Assembly: GCA_023229795.1 (NCBI GenBank)
Contig: JALNYP010000020.1
Span: forward strand, 1 to 59,295
Source of the DNA: Syntrophobacterales bacterium
GTDB lineage: Bacteria; Desulfobacterota; Desulfobaccia; Desulfobaccales; 0-14-0-80-60-11
Reading direction: 5' to 3'
Length of the DNA: 59,295 nt
The translations under genes were made by a program, and so were the position numbers. Below are positions 50,832 through 59,175 of the stretch, one piece after another; position 1 is the stretch's first letter; every line of letters begins with the position of its first letter. The notes below the pieces were generated by a model, which was given only the letters and a program-made list of their open reading frames with translations, ran no database searches and was not told where the DNA came from.

Positions 50832-52274
50832 ATGGGAAAAACCATTAATATCCAGCCGGTAACCCGGATCGAGGGCCATGCCAAAGTCACCATCCAACTG
50901 GATGACGCGGGGAACGTGGTTGATACCAAGGTGCATATCCTGGCCCTGCGCGGCTTTGAAAAATTCTGCGAGGGCCGGCCCATAGAAGAGATGCCCCGGA
51001 TCACCACCCAAATCTGCGGCATCTGCCCCTGGGCCCATCATCTGGCCTCCAGCAAAGCCGGCGACGCCTGTCTGGGGGTCACGCCGCCGCCTGCGGCCGT
51101 CAAAATTCGGCGGCTCATGAACAATATCTCGTATGTCGGCGATAAGATTCTCCATTTCTATTTCCTAGCGGCCCCTGACTTCGTCATCGGCCCCGACGCC
51201 GACTACTCCGTGCGCAATGTCATGGGCATTGTGCAGGCCGCCCCGGACATCGCCAAACAGGTGGTCCGGATGCGCCAGATGGCCGCCAATATGTTGGAGC
51301 ACTTCGCGGGACGGGCCATCCATCCCACCCTGTCGCTGCCCGGCGGGGTGAGCAAGCCCATGACCGAGGCCGAGCGCCAGGAGATGCTGCCCCAGGCCCA
51401 GGAACTGCTGGAGTTCGCCAAGTTCTCCATCAAGTTTGCCAAGGAAAACGTCTTTCCCAAATACCTGGATGCCATCAAGACCATCGGCGTCATCAAAGTG
51501 GGCTATCTGGGGACGGTGACCGAGGACGGCTCCCATGAAATCTATGACGGCAAGCTCAGGCTGATGAAGCCAGACGGCAGCTATGAGGATTTTGCCGCGG
51601 ACCAGTATCTGGATTATATCGGGGAATGGGTGGAGCCCTGGTCCAACCTGAAGTTCCCCTATGCCCGGAAATGGGGCAAGCCTAAGCTTTCCCTGGAAGA
51701 CCCCGTGGCCATCTACCGCACCAACTGCCTGGCCCGTATCAACGTGGCCGACCGGATGGCCACGCCACTGGCCCAGGCCGAGCTGGAAGAATTCCGGGCC
51801 GCGTTCGGCCGCCCGGCCCACTACACGCTGCTCTACCACTACGCCCGGCTCATCGAGCTGCTCCAGTCCGCCGAGCAGGCCGTGGAACTCTTGCACGATC
51901 CGGAGATCACCAATCGGGACGTGCGGGCGCCGATTACCCTCAAGGCCGGCCGCGGCGTGGGCTGCGTGGAGGCGCCCCGGGGCACCTTGATCCACGATTA
52001 CGAATGCGACGTCAACGGCCTCATCACCAAGGTCAACCTGATCGTGGGCACCACCCATAACAACGCGGCCATCAACCTCTCGGTGAACCAGGCGGCCAGG
52101 GAATTCATCAAGGATGGCAAATATGACCAGGGCATCCTGAACAAGGTGGAGATGGCCATCCGGGCCTATGATCCCTGCCTGAGCTGCGCCACACACCGTC
52201 TCGACGGGGGTGTCGCGGTCGAGGTGACCATCCTGGACGCACAGAACGAGGTAATCGAACAGCTGAGAAATTAA
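50832..52274 (+). CDS. mvhA: F420-non-reducing [NiFe] hydrogenase large subunit (MvhA-like)
   Basis: ATG 50832 has AAGGGG upstream; GTG 50823 is too close to it. The 480-residue protein carries the N-terminal NiFe motif RGFEKF...RITTQICGICPWAHHLAS (Cys62, Cys65) and the C-terminal DPCLSCATH (Cys449, Cys452). The 28 residues after His are longer than the usual maturation tail. The four Cys ligands of the Ni-Fe site are all present. It oxidises H2, or makes it, in the cytoplasm and feeds MvhG and MvhD. No maturation (hyp) genes are in the window. Confidence 0.9.
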   Translation: MGKTINIQPVTRIEGHAKVTIQLDDAGNVVDTKVHILALRGFEKFCEGRPIEEMPRITTQICGICPWAHHLASSKAGDACLGVTPPPAAVKIRRLMNNISYVGDKILHFYFLAAPDFVIGPDADYSVRNVMGIVQAAPDIAKQVVRMRQMAANMLEHFAGRAIHPTLSLPGGVSKPMTEAERQEMLPQAQELLEFAKFSIKFAKENVFPKYLDAIKTIGVIKVGYLGTVTEDGSHEIYDGKLRLMKPDGSYEDFAADQYLDYIGEWVEPWSNLKFPYARKWGKPKLSLEDPVAIYRTNCLARINVADRMATPLAQAELEEFRAAFGRPAHYTLLYHYARLIELLQSAEQAVELLHDPEITNRDVRAPITLKAGRGVGCVEAPRGTLIHDYECDVNGLITKVNLIVGTTHNNAAINLSVNQAAREFIKDGKYDQGILNKVEMAIRAYDPCLSCATHRLDGGVAVEVTILDAQNEVIEQLRN

Positions 52275-52293
52275 AGTAAGGTAAGAATATCGA

Positions 52294-52343
52294 CGAGGGG
52301 CCGCAGGGCGAATTTGATTGGTTCTGCGGCCTCGAAATTTTTG
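52294..52343 (+). terminator. Terminator after the hydrogenase genes
   Basis: CGAG-GGGCCGCAG pairs with CTGCGGCCTCG around a 17-nt loop, then AAATTTTT follows. It ends the long rightward array, 20 bp past mvhA. Confidence 0.65.
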
Positions 52344-52590
52344 ATCCAAGAGAAAGGACCGTTTAATCCAGGCTCCAGGGGAAAGATGCTGGAAAAGCTG
52401 AGCACCATAGTTCGCAAAATAGCGAGCGACCTAACGAAGTCTATTTTCAAGGAAAAGCGTGTTGACTAAGCTACACCCTTCCGCTTATAATTTCTTAATT
52501 AATGGATGCATGCGCCAGGACCGGAACAGAAGGGACAAATGGAAAACCTTAGAAGGAAACAATTGGAAGAAAAAGGGTTTTCTCTTTAAG
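52344..52590. other. Right edge of the island with a 27-codon ORF
   Basis: No normal gene is seen. A small frame at 52386-52469 (27 codons, begins MLEKLSTIVRKI, ends KRVD) encodes an amphipathic, basic helix-like peptide; GGGGAAAG precedes it. This may be chance. The stretch lies just inside the tRNA-Ser repeat. Confidence 0.3.
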
Positions 52591-52622
52591 CGTGGGTTCG
52601 AATCCGACTCCCTCCGCCATCT
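52591..52622 (+). repeat. Right copy of the tRNA-Ser direct repeat (candidate attR)
   Basis: The 3' end of a tRNA-Ser (T arm and acceptor with CCA) plus three bases matches 23961-23992 except for one base. The altered base (G instead of T) breaks one T-stem pair, so this copy cannot be part of a working tRNA; no 5' tRNA half precedes it. It lies 81 bp before the tRNA-Ser(GCT) gene. Confidence 0.75.
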
Positions 52623-52703
52623 GCTCACCCTTAATGGAGTCGCAAGCGATATAGCTCAGTAAATCAGGCCCTTGGCGGCCGAACGTTCACAGTAAGCCCT
52701 ATC

Positions 52704-52795
52704 GGAGAGATGACCGAGTGGCCGAAGGTGCTCGCCTGCTAAGCGAGTGAGGGGGGAAACTTCCTCCGAGGGTTCGAATCCCTCTCTCTCCGCCA
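52704..52795 (+). tRNA. tRNA-Ser (GCT)
   Basis: Acceptor GGAGAGA / TCTCTCC, anticodon stem CTCGC / GCGAG with loop CTGCTAA (anticodon GCT), an extended variable arm, T loop TTCGAAT and encoded CCA. Confidence 0.95.
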
Positions 52796-52887
52796 GTTAT
52801 TCCAGCGCCTGATATTGCCGTCCCGATTTGGCGCGCCGCGTAAATTCCTCTCCCACTTCCCGGCGGCTTCAAGTAAGATAGATAACC

Positions 52888-54291
52888 ATGCCTGTCGCCG
52901 CGACTCCGGAAAGTTATCCCCCACGCCGGCGCGCCGTGTTGTTAGCGGTCTGTCTGGGGGCCTTCATGGCCACCCTGGACACCAGCATCGTCAACATCGC
53001 CCTGCCTCAGATCGCCCGGGATTTCCACTGTTCTTTGGTGCAAATCTCCTGGGTGATGCTGATTTACCTGCTGATGAACGTTTCTCTGCTGCTCACCAGC
53101 GGCCGCCTAGGGGATCTGCTGGCCCCCGGCAAGCTCTTCCTCCTGGGGCTGACGATCTTTACCGGGTCCTCAGCCCTGTGCGGCCTGAGTCCGTCCCTGG
53201 GCTGGATGGTGGGCGGGCGCGCCCTCCAGGGGCTGGGCGGCTCCCTCATGCTGGGGGTAGCCCCTAAGCTCATCGTTCTGACCTTTAACGAGGGCGAGCG
53301 CGGTCTGGCCCTGGGCCTGTTTTCCACCGCGTTTGCTACCGGCATCAGCGTGGGCGCGCCCCTGGGCGGCCTGATCACCCATTACCTGGGCTGGCCCTAT
53401 ATTTTTTTTATCAATATTCCTATCTGCGCCCTGGCCTTGGGGCTGGGCAGCCGGGTCTTAAGCCCCCTCAAAGCCCAGAAAACCTGGGCGTGGCGCTCGT
53501 TCGATCTGGGGGGCGCGGTGGCCCTGGCGGGGGCCTTGGGCCTGTTCTTGCTGGGCCTGACCTGGGCCCGGCAAGCCGGTTGGACCATGGCCGCTCAAGC
53601 CGCGCTGGGAGCGGCCGCACTCTTGGGGTTGGGCCTGTATCTCTGGGAACGCCGGCAGCCCGAGCCCATGCTGCCGGGCAATCTCTGGCGCAGTTGGCCT
53701 TTTGTGGCAGGGTCCGTGGCCGTGGTCCTGACCTTTATGCCGGTGATGGGCACTTTTTTCCTGCTGCCTTTTTTCCTGGAGCAAGTCTATGGCTACTCGC
53801 CGGATCAGACCGGCTTCCTGTTGGCGGCCCTGAGCGCCAGCAATGCCCTGGTGGCCCCCTTCGGGGGCTATCTGGCGGATAGGCTGGGAAATCTGCTGAT
53901 CCTGCGGACGGGCGCCGGCTTGATCCTGGCCGGCCTGGGGTCCCTGGTCCTGACCGGCCCGGGGAGTTCCACCCTCACCCTGGCGGCCCGCTTCATCCTT
54001 ATCGGCCTGGGGTTCGGTCTCTTCCAGGCTCCCAATCTCAACGAAATTCTCAGAGGTGTGCAGTCGTCCATGGTCGGCCTGGCGGCCAGCACCAACGCGG
54101 TCCTGAAAAACTTGGGATCGCTATTGGGCATCACCCTGATGGTCTCGGCCTTCGCCTGGCTCAGTCTGCACCCGGTGGCTCCCGGGGGGGGAGTCAACTC
54201 CGGAATCTCGCTTTATCAGAAAGCCTTTGCCCTGGCCGCCGCGGTTGCGGTCATCAATTTGGCGGTTAACCTGCTGCCCCGTAAACCTTGA
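52888..54291 (+). CDS. MFS drug exporter, DHA2 (14-helix) type
   Basis: The 467-residue protein has about 14 hydrophobic segments. The N-terminal LGAFMATLDTSIVNIALPQI is the DHA2 motif D1, GRLGDLLAPGKLFLLG matches motif A, and GAPLGGLITHYLGW matches motif C of antiporters. It is of the EmrB/QacA group and would export drugs or metabolites with proton exchange. No adaptor (EmrA) gene is near. It directly follows tRNA-Ser(GCT), perhaps read from its own promoter. Confidence 0.82.
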   Translation: MPVAATPESYPPRRRAVLLAVCLGAFMATLDTSIVNIALPQIARDFHCSLVQISWVMLIYLLMNVSLLLTSGRLGDLLAPGKLFLLGLTIFTGSSALCGLSPSLGWMVGGRALQGLGGSLMLGVAPKLIVLTFNEGERGLALGLFSTAFATGISVGAPLGGLITHYLGWPYIFFINIPICALALGLGSRVLSPLKAQKTWAWRSFDLGGAVALAGALGLFLLGLTWARQAGWTMAAQAALGAAALLGLGLYLWERRQPEPMLPGNLWRSWPFVAGSVAVVLTFMPVMGTFFLLPFFLEQVYGYSPDQTGFLLAALSASNALVAPFGGYLADRLGNLLILRTGAGLILAGLGSLVLTGPGSSTLTLAARFILIGLGFGLFQAPNLNEILRGVQSSMVGLAASTNAVLKNLGSLLGITLMVSAFAWLSLHPVAPGGGVNSGISLYQKAFALAAAVAVINLAVNLLPRKP

Positions 54292-54435
54292 GCGGAAGAG
54301 CCGCACCGGGTCTTAACTTTAGCCTAAGGACCGGCCCCCCCCGCTCACCCCGGCATTGCCCCGCCAGGGACCGCTGTGTTACCATGAAGACAACAAACTA
54401 ATATACACGGCCCGCACAGGCCTCGGGAGACTGAT

Positions 54436-54636
54436 GTGGAGAACTTAAAATTGGGAGAAATTATCGCTTTGGTGGGCCTGGTGGTGCTGCTGGTTACCGG
54501 TGCGGGACGGCGCCGGGTGCGGCAGGGCAAGTTGCCCGCCAAGCAAAATCTGGTCAAATGGCTGTTCTTACGGGGTGATATCGTGGCCTTCGGCCTCATC
54601 CTGGCGGGCCTGGTGCTCATGTATTTAAGAAAATGA
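54436..54636 (+). CDS. Small membrane protein of unknown function
   Basis: The 66-residue protein starts at GTG 54436. Two hydrophobic helices (residues 6-22 and 47-63) are linked by a basic loop (GRRRVRQGKLPAKQN). No family is recognised. It may be a small inner-membrane protein; the start lacks a strong ribosome-binding site. Confidence 0.4.
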   Translation: MENLKLGEIIALVGLVVLLVTGAGRRRVRQGKLPAKQNLVKWLFLRGDIVAFGLILAGLVLMYLRK

Positions 54637-54798
54637 TGGGCTGAAGGATGGATATCGTCTGAGTAGGCAGTATTTACCGCGAGTTGATAGCCTCAGATCA
54701 TAGTAGCTATGCCGAATTAGTCCGGTTTGGCGAAACAGGGCGCGGACTTACCGAGGGCAAGCAATCAGGTCTGCCCCGCTTTTGATATCCAGGGATTG

Positions 54799-55158
54799 CT
54801 AGATCTTTTCTTTGGGCGATCGTGGCGTCTCCGGCTGATCCGGTGGCGCGGGCATCTTTTTCATCATTTCCTGCATCTTGGGCATCAGCTTTTCCATCCG
54901 GCCCATCATGTCTTGCATTCCTTTTAGCATTTCCGGGCTCATTTCGCCGCCGATCATGGTTTCCATCAGCTCTTGCATCATCTGTACCATCTGCTTCATT
55001 TGTTGCAGGTTGGACGGTTTCGCCTCGGGAGCTTTAGGGGGGCACGGCGCCTCCCCTTGTGACGGCCGGGTTTGATCAGCGCCGGTAGGCTGTCCGGCCG
55101 CCGGACCGGGCAGCATAGCGAGAGCTACGATCAAAAAGAGTGCCATTAACTGCCTCAT
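54799..55158 (-). CDS. Met-rich secreted protein
   Basis: GGAGG precedes ATG 55158, so the longer frame from 55188 is not used. The 119-residue protein has a signal peptide (LMALFLIVALAMLPGPAAG) and a mature part with about 20 Met in a helical segment (QQMKQMVQMMQELMETMI, GMQDMMGRMEKLMPKM). Met-rich periplasmic helices can bind Cu(I) or Ag(I), but no His or Cys cluster accompanies them. No family is recognised. Confidence 0.5.
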   Translation of the reverse strand: MRQLMALFLIVALAMLPGPAAGQPTGADQTRPSQGEAPCPPKAPEAKPSNLQQMKQMVQMMQELMETMIGGEMSPEMLKGMQDMMGRMEKLMPKMQEMMKKMPAPPDQPETPRSPKEKI

Positions 55159-55408
55159 CGCGACCTCCATAACTTCTCGATTATTCAAGAATTATACGGC
55201 AATAGTAAACGCCCAATTTATAATATGGTTTAGAGGAATTCTCTTCCCAAGTCTAACCGCGCCAAGGTTCCATTATTTTCCATCATATTTTCTTTTAGAT
55301 CCCATGATAGCACAAATTACTTCACTATCTGTGCAATATCCTCCTGGTCACTCATTTCTCGACCTTATGAGTCAGGTACCTTATAATCGGCAATGAAAGG
55401 GGTTATCC

Positions 55409-56521
55409 ATGCTTGATGCCTTTAATTTTGCAGATGATCTGGGGCCGGCGAAAATCATCCATGTTCACGAACCGGCTATAAATCTGAAGGCGGTCCTGGT
55501 GGTGGACAATGTGGCGGCCGGGCCAGCCCTCGGCGGTGTGCGTATGGCCCCTGATGTCACCACTGAGGAGTGCTGCCGCCTGGCCAGAGCCATGACCCTG
55601 AAGAATGCCGCCGCGGGCTTGCCTCATGGGGGTGGCAAAGTAGTGGTTTTAGGCGACCCGAACCTCCCCAAACCGGACAAAGAGCGCCTGATCCGGGCTC
55701 TGGCCTGCTCCCTGCGAAATGAGCAAGACTACATCTTTGCGCCGGACATGGGCACCGACGAGGAGTGCATGGCCTGGATTAACGACGAAATCGGCCGGGT
55801 GGTGGGGCTGCCCGCTGCAATCGGCGGCATCCCCCTGGACGAAATCGGCGCCACGGGCTGGGGGCTCTGCCAAGCCACCGAAGTTGCCATGCCGTTTATT
55901 AATTTCAAGCTGGAAAAAGCCCGATTGGTGATCCAGGGCTTCGGTGCGGTGGGCCGGCATGCCGCCCGTTTTCTCACCGCCAAGCAGGCCATACTGGTGG
56001 GCGTCTCCGACTCCCGCGGCGCGGTCTACTGTGAAGATGGTCTGGATGTGGATGAACTCTGCAAGTTAAAGGAAGCGGGGGAGGGCGTTACCAGTTATCC
56101 CAAGGGCGAAAAGTTGGATCGTGACGCAATTATTGATTGTGACTGCGATATCTGGATTCCGGCGGCCCGCCCCGATGTGGTGAATGAAAATAATGTGCAC
56201 CGCCTCAAGGCCCGGCTCGTGGTTCAGGGTGCCAATATCCCCTTGACCTATGGGGCGGAACAATACCTCAATAACCACGGGGTTCTGTGCGTGCCGGATT
56301 TCATCGCCAACGCCGGCGGAGTGATCTGCGCGGCCATGGAATACCAGGGGGCGAGGCAGGGCGAGGTCTTCGAAGCCATTGCCGAAAAAGTGCGGTACAA
56401 TACCCGTCTGGTACTGGAAGAGGCGCAGGCGAAAAATATTTTCCCCCGGGAGGCGGCTCTTGATCTCGCGCTCCAACGGGTGAAGAAAGCCATGGCCTAT
56501 AAGCGCTGGTCGATTTATTAA
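55409..56521 (+). CDS. Glu/Leu/Phe/Val-type amino acid dehydrogenase
   Basis: The 370-residue protein shows the ELFV dehydrogenase pattern: GPALGGVRMAPDVTTEE, AAGLPHGGGKVV (substrate-binding Lys), FAPDMGTDEECMAW, and the Rossmann motif VIQGFGAVGRHAARFL near residue 177. The length is that of leucine and valine dehydrogenases more than of glutamate dehydrogenases. It deaminates an amino acid to the 2-oxoacid with NAD(P). The next two genes would then oxidise the 2-oxoacid. Confidence 0.85.
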   Translation: MLDAFNFADDLGPAKIIHVHEPAINLKAVLVVDNVAAGPALGGVRMAPDVTTEECCRLARAMTLKNAAAGLPHGGGKVVVLGDPNLPKPDKERLIRALACSLRNEQDYIFAPDMGTDEECMAWINDEIGRVVGLPAAIGGIPLDEIGATGWGLCQATEVAMPFINFKLEKARLVIQGFGAVGRHAARFLTAKQAILVGVSDSRGAVYCEDGLDVDELCKLKEAGEGVTSYPKGEKLDRDAIIDCDCDIWIPAARPDVVNENNVHRLKARLVVQGANIPLTYGAEQYLNNHGVLCVPDFIANAGGVICAAMEYQGARQGEVFEAIAEKVRYNTRLVLEEAQAKNIFPREAALDLALQRVKKAMAYKRWSIY

Positions 56522-56549
56522 CCCTCGCAGGGCAATTGGGGAGTCCGAA

Positions 56550-57488
56550 ATGTACCGCATCCGCTTTCACGGCCGGGGTGGACAGGGCATGAAAACCGGC
56601 AGCCGCATTTTGGGCACGGCTTTTTTCCTCAGCGGCTTTGAGGTTCAGGATGCTCCACGCTATGGGGCGGAGCGCCGGGGTGCGCCCATCTTTGCTTATG
56701 TCCGCGCCTCTAAAAGCGTGATCCAGGAGCGGGGCATCATCCGCCGGCCGGACTTGGTCCTGGTGGCAGATGAGACGCTCGTCGCCATTTCCGCGGCGGG
56801 GGTGCTCTCCGGCGTCGCCGAAAACACGGTCCTCCTCATCAGTAGTGGGGAAAAACCTGAACTCTGGCGGGAAAGGCTGAATTTCCCTGGTCTGGTGCTG
56901 ACCTTGCCGGCCGCCACAGGGGTGGCAGACCTCCTGGAAATCAAACTCATCGGCGCGGCCTGCGCCGGGGCTGCCGGCCGGCTCGTAGGTGTAATTCCCA
57001 AGGATGCTCTGGCCCAGGCGATCCAGGACGAACTTGCCCCCTTAGGCGAAGCAGTCCTGGCCAGGAATCTCGAGCACGCCCTTACGGCCTATGATAAGCT
57101 GGCGGACCACACCGGCTGCGTCCGCGAGGGCAAAGACACCCCGGCGGAGGAATACGAAAAACCGCCCTGGGTCGATCTGCCCTTTGACGAGGCCGGCACT
57201 TCGGCACCCGACATCTTCACCCCGGCGACCAGCGCACAAGTGCCGACCGGGCTCTGGCGCACCGTGCGGCCGGTGATCGACTATGCCCATTGTCATCGTT
57301 GCGCCTGGATCTGCAGCACCCTGTGCCCGGACAGTACCATCAGCGTTAACGCAGAAGGCTACCCCCAGATCGACTACGAACACTGCAAGGGATGCCTGAT
57401 CTGCATGGCAAACTGCCCCTCCCATGCCATCCGGGCCGTGCCGGAGCACGAGGCGGCAGCCGTGACAGTAGCAGGAGGGCGGTCATGA
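56550..57488 (+). CDS. 2-oxoacid:ferredoxin oxidoreductase, fused gamma-delta subunit
   Basis: The 312-residue protein has a gamma part (IRFHGRGGQGMKTGSRILGTAFF, then RYGAERRGAPIFAYVR) in residues 1-190, and a delta part with two ferredoxin motifs CHRCAWICSTLCP and CKGCLICMANCP near the C-terminus. Por and Vor enzymes often have these as separate chains; fusion is known. It passes electrons from the TPP site to ferredoxin. It overlaps the alpha-subunit gene by four bases. Confidence 0.85.
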   Translation: MYRIRFHGRGGQGMKTGSRILGTAFFLSGFEVQDAPRYGAERRGAPIFAYVRASKSVIQERGIIRRPDLVLVADETLVAISAAGVLSGVAENTVLLISSGEKPELWRERLNFPGLVLTLPAATGVADLLEIKLIGAACAGAAGRLVGVIPKDALAQAIQDELAPLGEAVLARNLEHALTAYDKLADHTGCVREGKDTPAEEYEKPPWVDLPFDEAGTSAPDIFTPATSAQVPTGLWRTVRPVIDYAHCHRCAWICSTLCPDSTISVNAEGYPQIDYEHCKGCLICMANCPSHAIRAVPEHEAAAVTVAGGRS

Positions 57489-58732
57489 AGAGAACGTTGT
57501 TGACCGGCAACGGCGCCGCGGCCTGGGCGGTGCGGCTGGCGGAGGTGGATTACGTGCCGGCCTTCCCCATCACCCCCCAGACGGAGATCATCGAGACCCT
57601 CGCCGACTGGATTGACCGGGGCGAGATGGACTGCCGGATGGTAATGCTGGAATCCGAACATTCCATGCTCACCGCGGCCGGTGCTGCGGCCGCGACGGGC
57701 GTGCGGGTCTTCACCGCCACCTCCAGCCAGGGGTTGCTCTATGCCATGGAGATGCTTTACACCGTGGCGGGCTGGCGGGCGCCCTTCGTAATGGTCAACG
57801 TCTCCCGGGGGCTCTCGGCCCCCATTACCCTGGAGCCCGACCACAACGACATCATGGCGGCCCGGGACAGCGGCTTCCTGCAAATTCACTGCTCCACCTG
57901 CCAGGAGGTCCTGGACAGCGTGCTCCTGGCCTTTCGCCTGGCCGAAGATAGCCGCGTCCGCCTGCCGGTCATCGTCAATCTGGACGGCTTCTATCTCTCC
58001 TTTACCCGGGAGCCGGTCCTGGTCCCCGACGCCGAAGCGGTCCGGCTCTTCCTCAAACCCTTCGACCCCGGACCTATCAAGTTCAGGGCCAGCGCCCCCG
58101 TGAGCCAGGCGGTAGCGGTCCTGGGCGGCTCGCCTTATTCCTACTTCCGCTACGAGATGCACCTGGCCGCCTTAAACGGCCTTACGGTCTATGAAGAGTT
58201 GGCCGATGAGTTCGCCCGAGAATTCGGCCGGGTTCATCCGGCGGTGGAGGCCTACCGCGCCGATGACGCCGAAGTGGTTTTTTTCATGATCGGCTCCTTT
58301 GCCACCAAGGCTAAAGAGGCGGTGGACCGATTGCGCGACGCGGGTGTGAAGATCGGCCTGGTGCGGCCGCGCCTGATAAGACCCTTTCCGGAAGCGTCCT
58401 TGCGGGAAATTCTGGCCGGCAAACGGGGCGTGGCGGTCATTGACCAGAATCTCTCCATGGGCAAAGGCGGAGTGCTTTACGCGGAGTTGGCCTCGGCCCT
58501 CTACGGCCAGAAGGACGCCCCCATCCTCACGAGCTTCATCGGCGGCCTGGGCGGCCGGGACATTACCCCGGAAGAGTTCTACGAAATGGCAGCGGTTACC
58601 CGCCAGGCCGCCCAAACCGGCGTGGCCCCGCCGCCGCGCCTACTCTATACCGAAGAAGAACTTCGAGAGGTTAAAAAACTCCAGGCCATCGCTCAGGTGG
58701 AGAGACAGAGGTTAGGAGATTTGAAGGAATGA
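57485..58732 (+). CDS. 2-oxoacid:ferredoxin oxidoreductase, alpha subunit
   Basis: ATG 57485 overlaps the gamma-delta stop (ATGA). The 415-residue protein has TLLTGNGAAAWAVRLAEVDYVPAFPITPQTEI, then the conserved ESEHSMLTAAGAAAATGVRVFTATSSQGL, and ALEPDHND-like LEPDHNDIMA. This is the PorA/VorA subunit which binds CoA and TPP at the interface with beta. The beta subunit gene, normally next, is not found in the following 560 bp of the window. Confidence 0.87.
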   Translation: MKRTLLTGNGAAAWAVRLAEVDYVPAFPITPQTEIIETLADWIDRGEMDCRMVMLESEHSMLTAAGAAAATGVRVFTATSSQGLLYAMEMLYTVAGWRAPFVMVNVSRGLSAPITLEPDHNDIMAARDSGFLQIHCSTCQEVLDSVLLAFRLAEDSRVRLPVIVNLDGFYLSFTREPVLVPDAEAVRLFLKPFDPGPIKFRASAPVSQAVAVLGGSPYSYFRYEMHLAALNGLTVYEELADEFAREFGRVHPAVEAYRADDAEVVFFMIGSFATKAKEAVDRLRDAGVKIGLVRPRLIRPFPEASLREILAGKRGVAVIDQNLSMGKGGVLYAELASALYGQKDAPILTSFIGGLGGRDITPEEFYEMAAVTRQAAQTGVAPPPRLLYTEEELREVKKLQAIAQVERQRLGDLKE

Positions 58733-58748
58733 TCTTGCTGGGAGGACC

Positions 58749-58767
58749 GGGGGAACACAGTTCCCCC
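58749..58767 (+). terminator. Hairpin after the oxidoreductase genes
   Basis: GGGGGAA pairs with TTCCCCC around a CACAG loop, 17 bp after the stop. Poor T tract, so the assignment is tentative, but it suggests that the beta-subunit gene is not read from this transcript. Confidence 0.4.
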
Positions 58768-58902
58768 CACCCTTCTCTCAAACTTCCTCCATCCTGTATT
58801 GACACCATTGCTACATTGTGCTAATTCAAGATTTAAATTTTAGATAATTATTTTAAGATGATAACCTGAGCAGAAACTCAAAGACGAATTAGGGGGGAGG
58901 CT

Positions 58903-59175
58903 ATGTTAAAAAGAATCTTAATTTTATTGTTTATCTTTATTATATGGCCTATGCAAATCGCCCTTGCCGACTATAAAACTCTGGCTACCAGATTTGCCCA
59001 AGATCCTAATTCCTTGAGCGTGGATGAATTAGCAGAGCTGAGGAAGTGCGTCAACGACAAATTACGAGAAAAGTTAGGTGAGGGCGGCGGTAGTACAGGT
59101 ATAATACCTCCTCCTCCTCCTGCGCCTATTCCTATGCCTACACCTATCCCGCCGCTGGCACCTGCACCTAGATAG
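58903..59175 (+). CDS. Small secreted proline-rich protein
   Basis: The 90-residue protein has a signal peptide (RILILLFIFIIWPMQIALA) with GGGGGAGG right before ATG 58903. The mature part is an acidic helix (SVDELAELRKCVNDKLREKL) with one Cys, then a Gly-rich hinge and a Pro-rich tail (PPPPPAPIPMPTPIPP). No family is recognised. Base composition is more AT-rich than the genes before it. Confidence 0.5.
   Translation: MLKRILILLFIFIIWPMQIALADYKTLATRFAQDPNSLSVDELAELRKCVNDKLREKLGEGGGSTGIIPPPPPAPIPMPTPIPPLAPAPR

Noticed and set aside
52386..52469. 27-residue peptide gene
   Set aside because: It has a weak ribosome-binding site and no family. It could be chance in 250 bp, so it was mentioned within the region rather than called.
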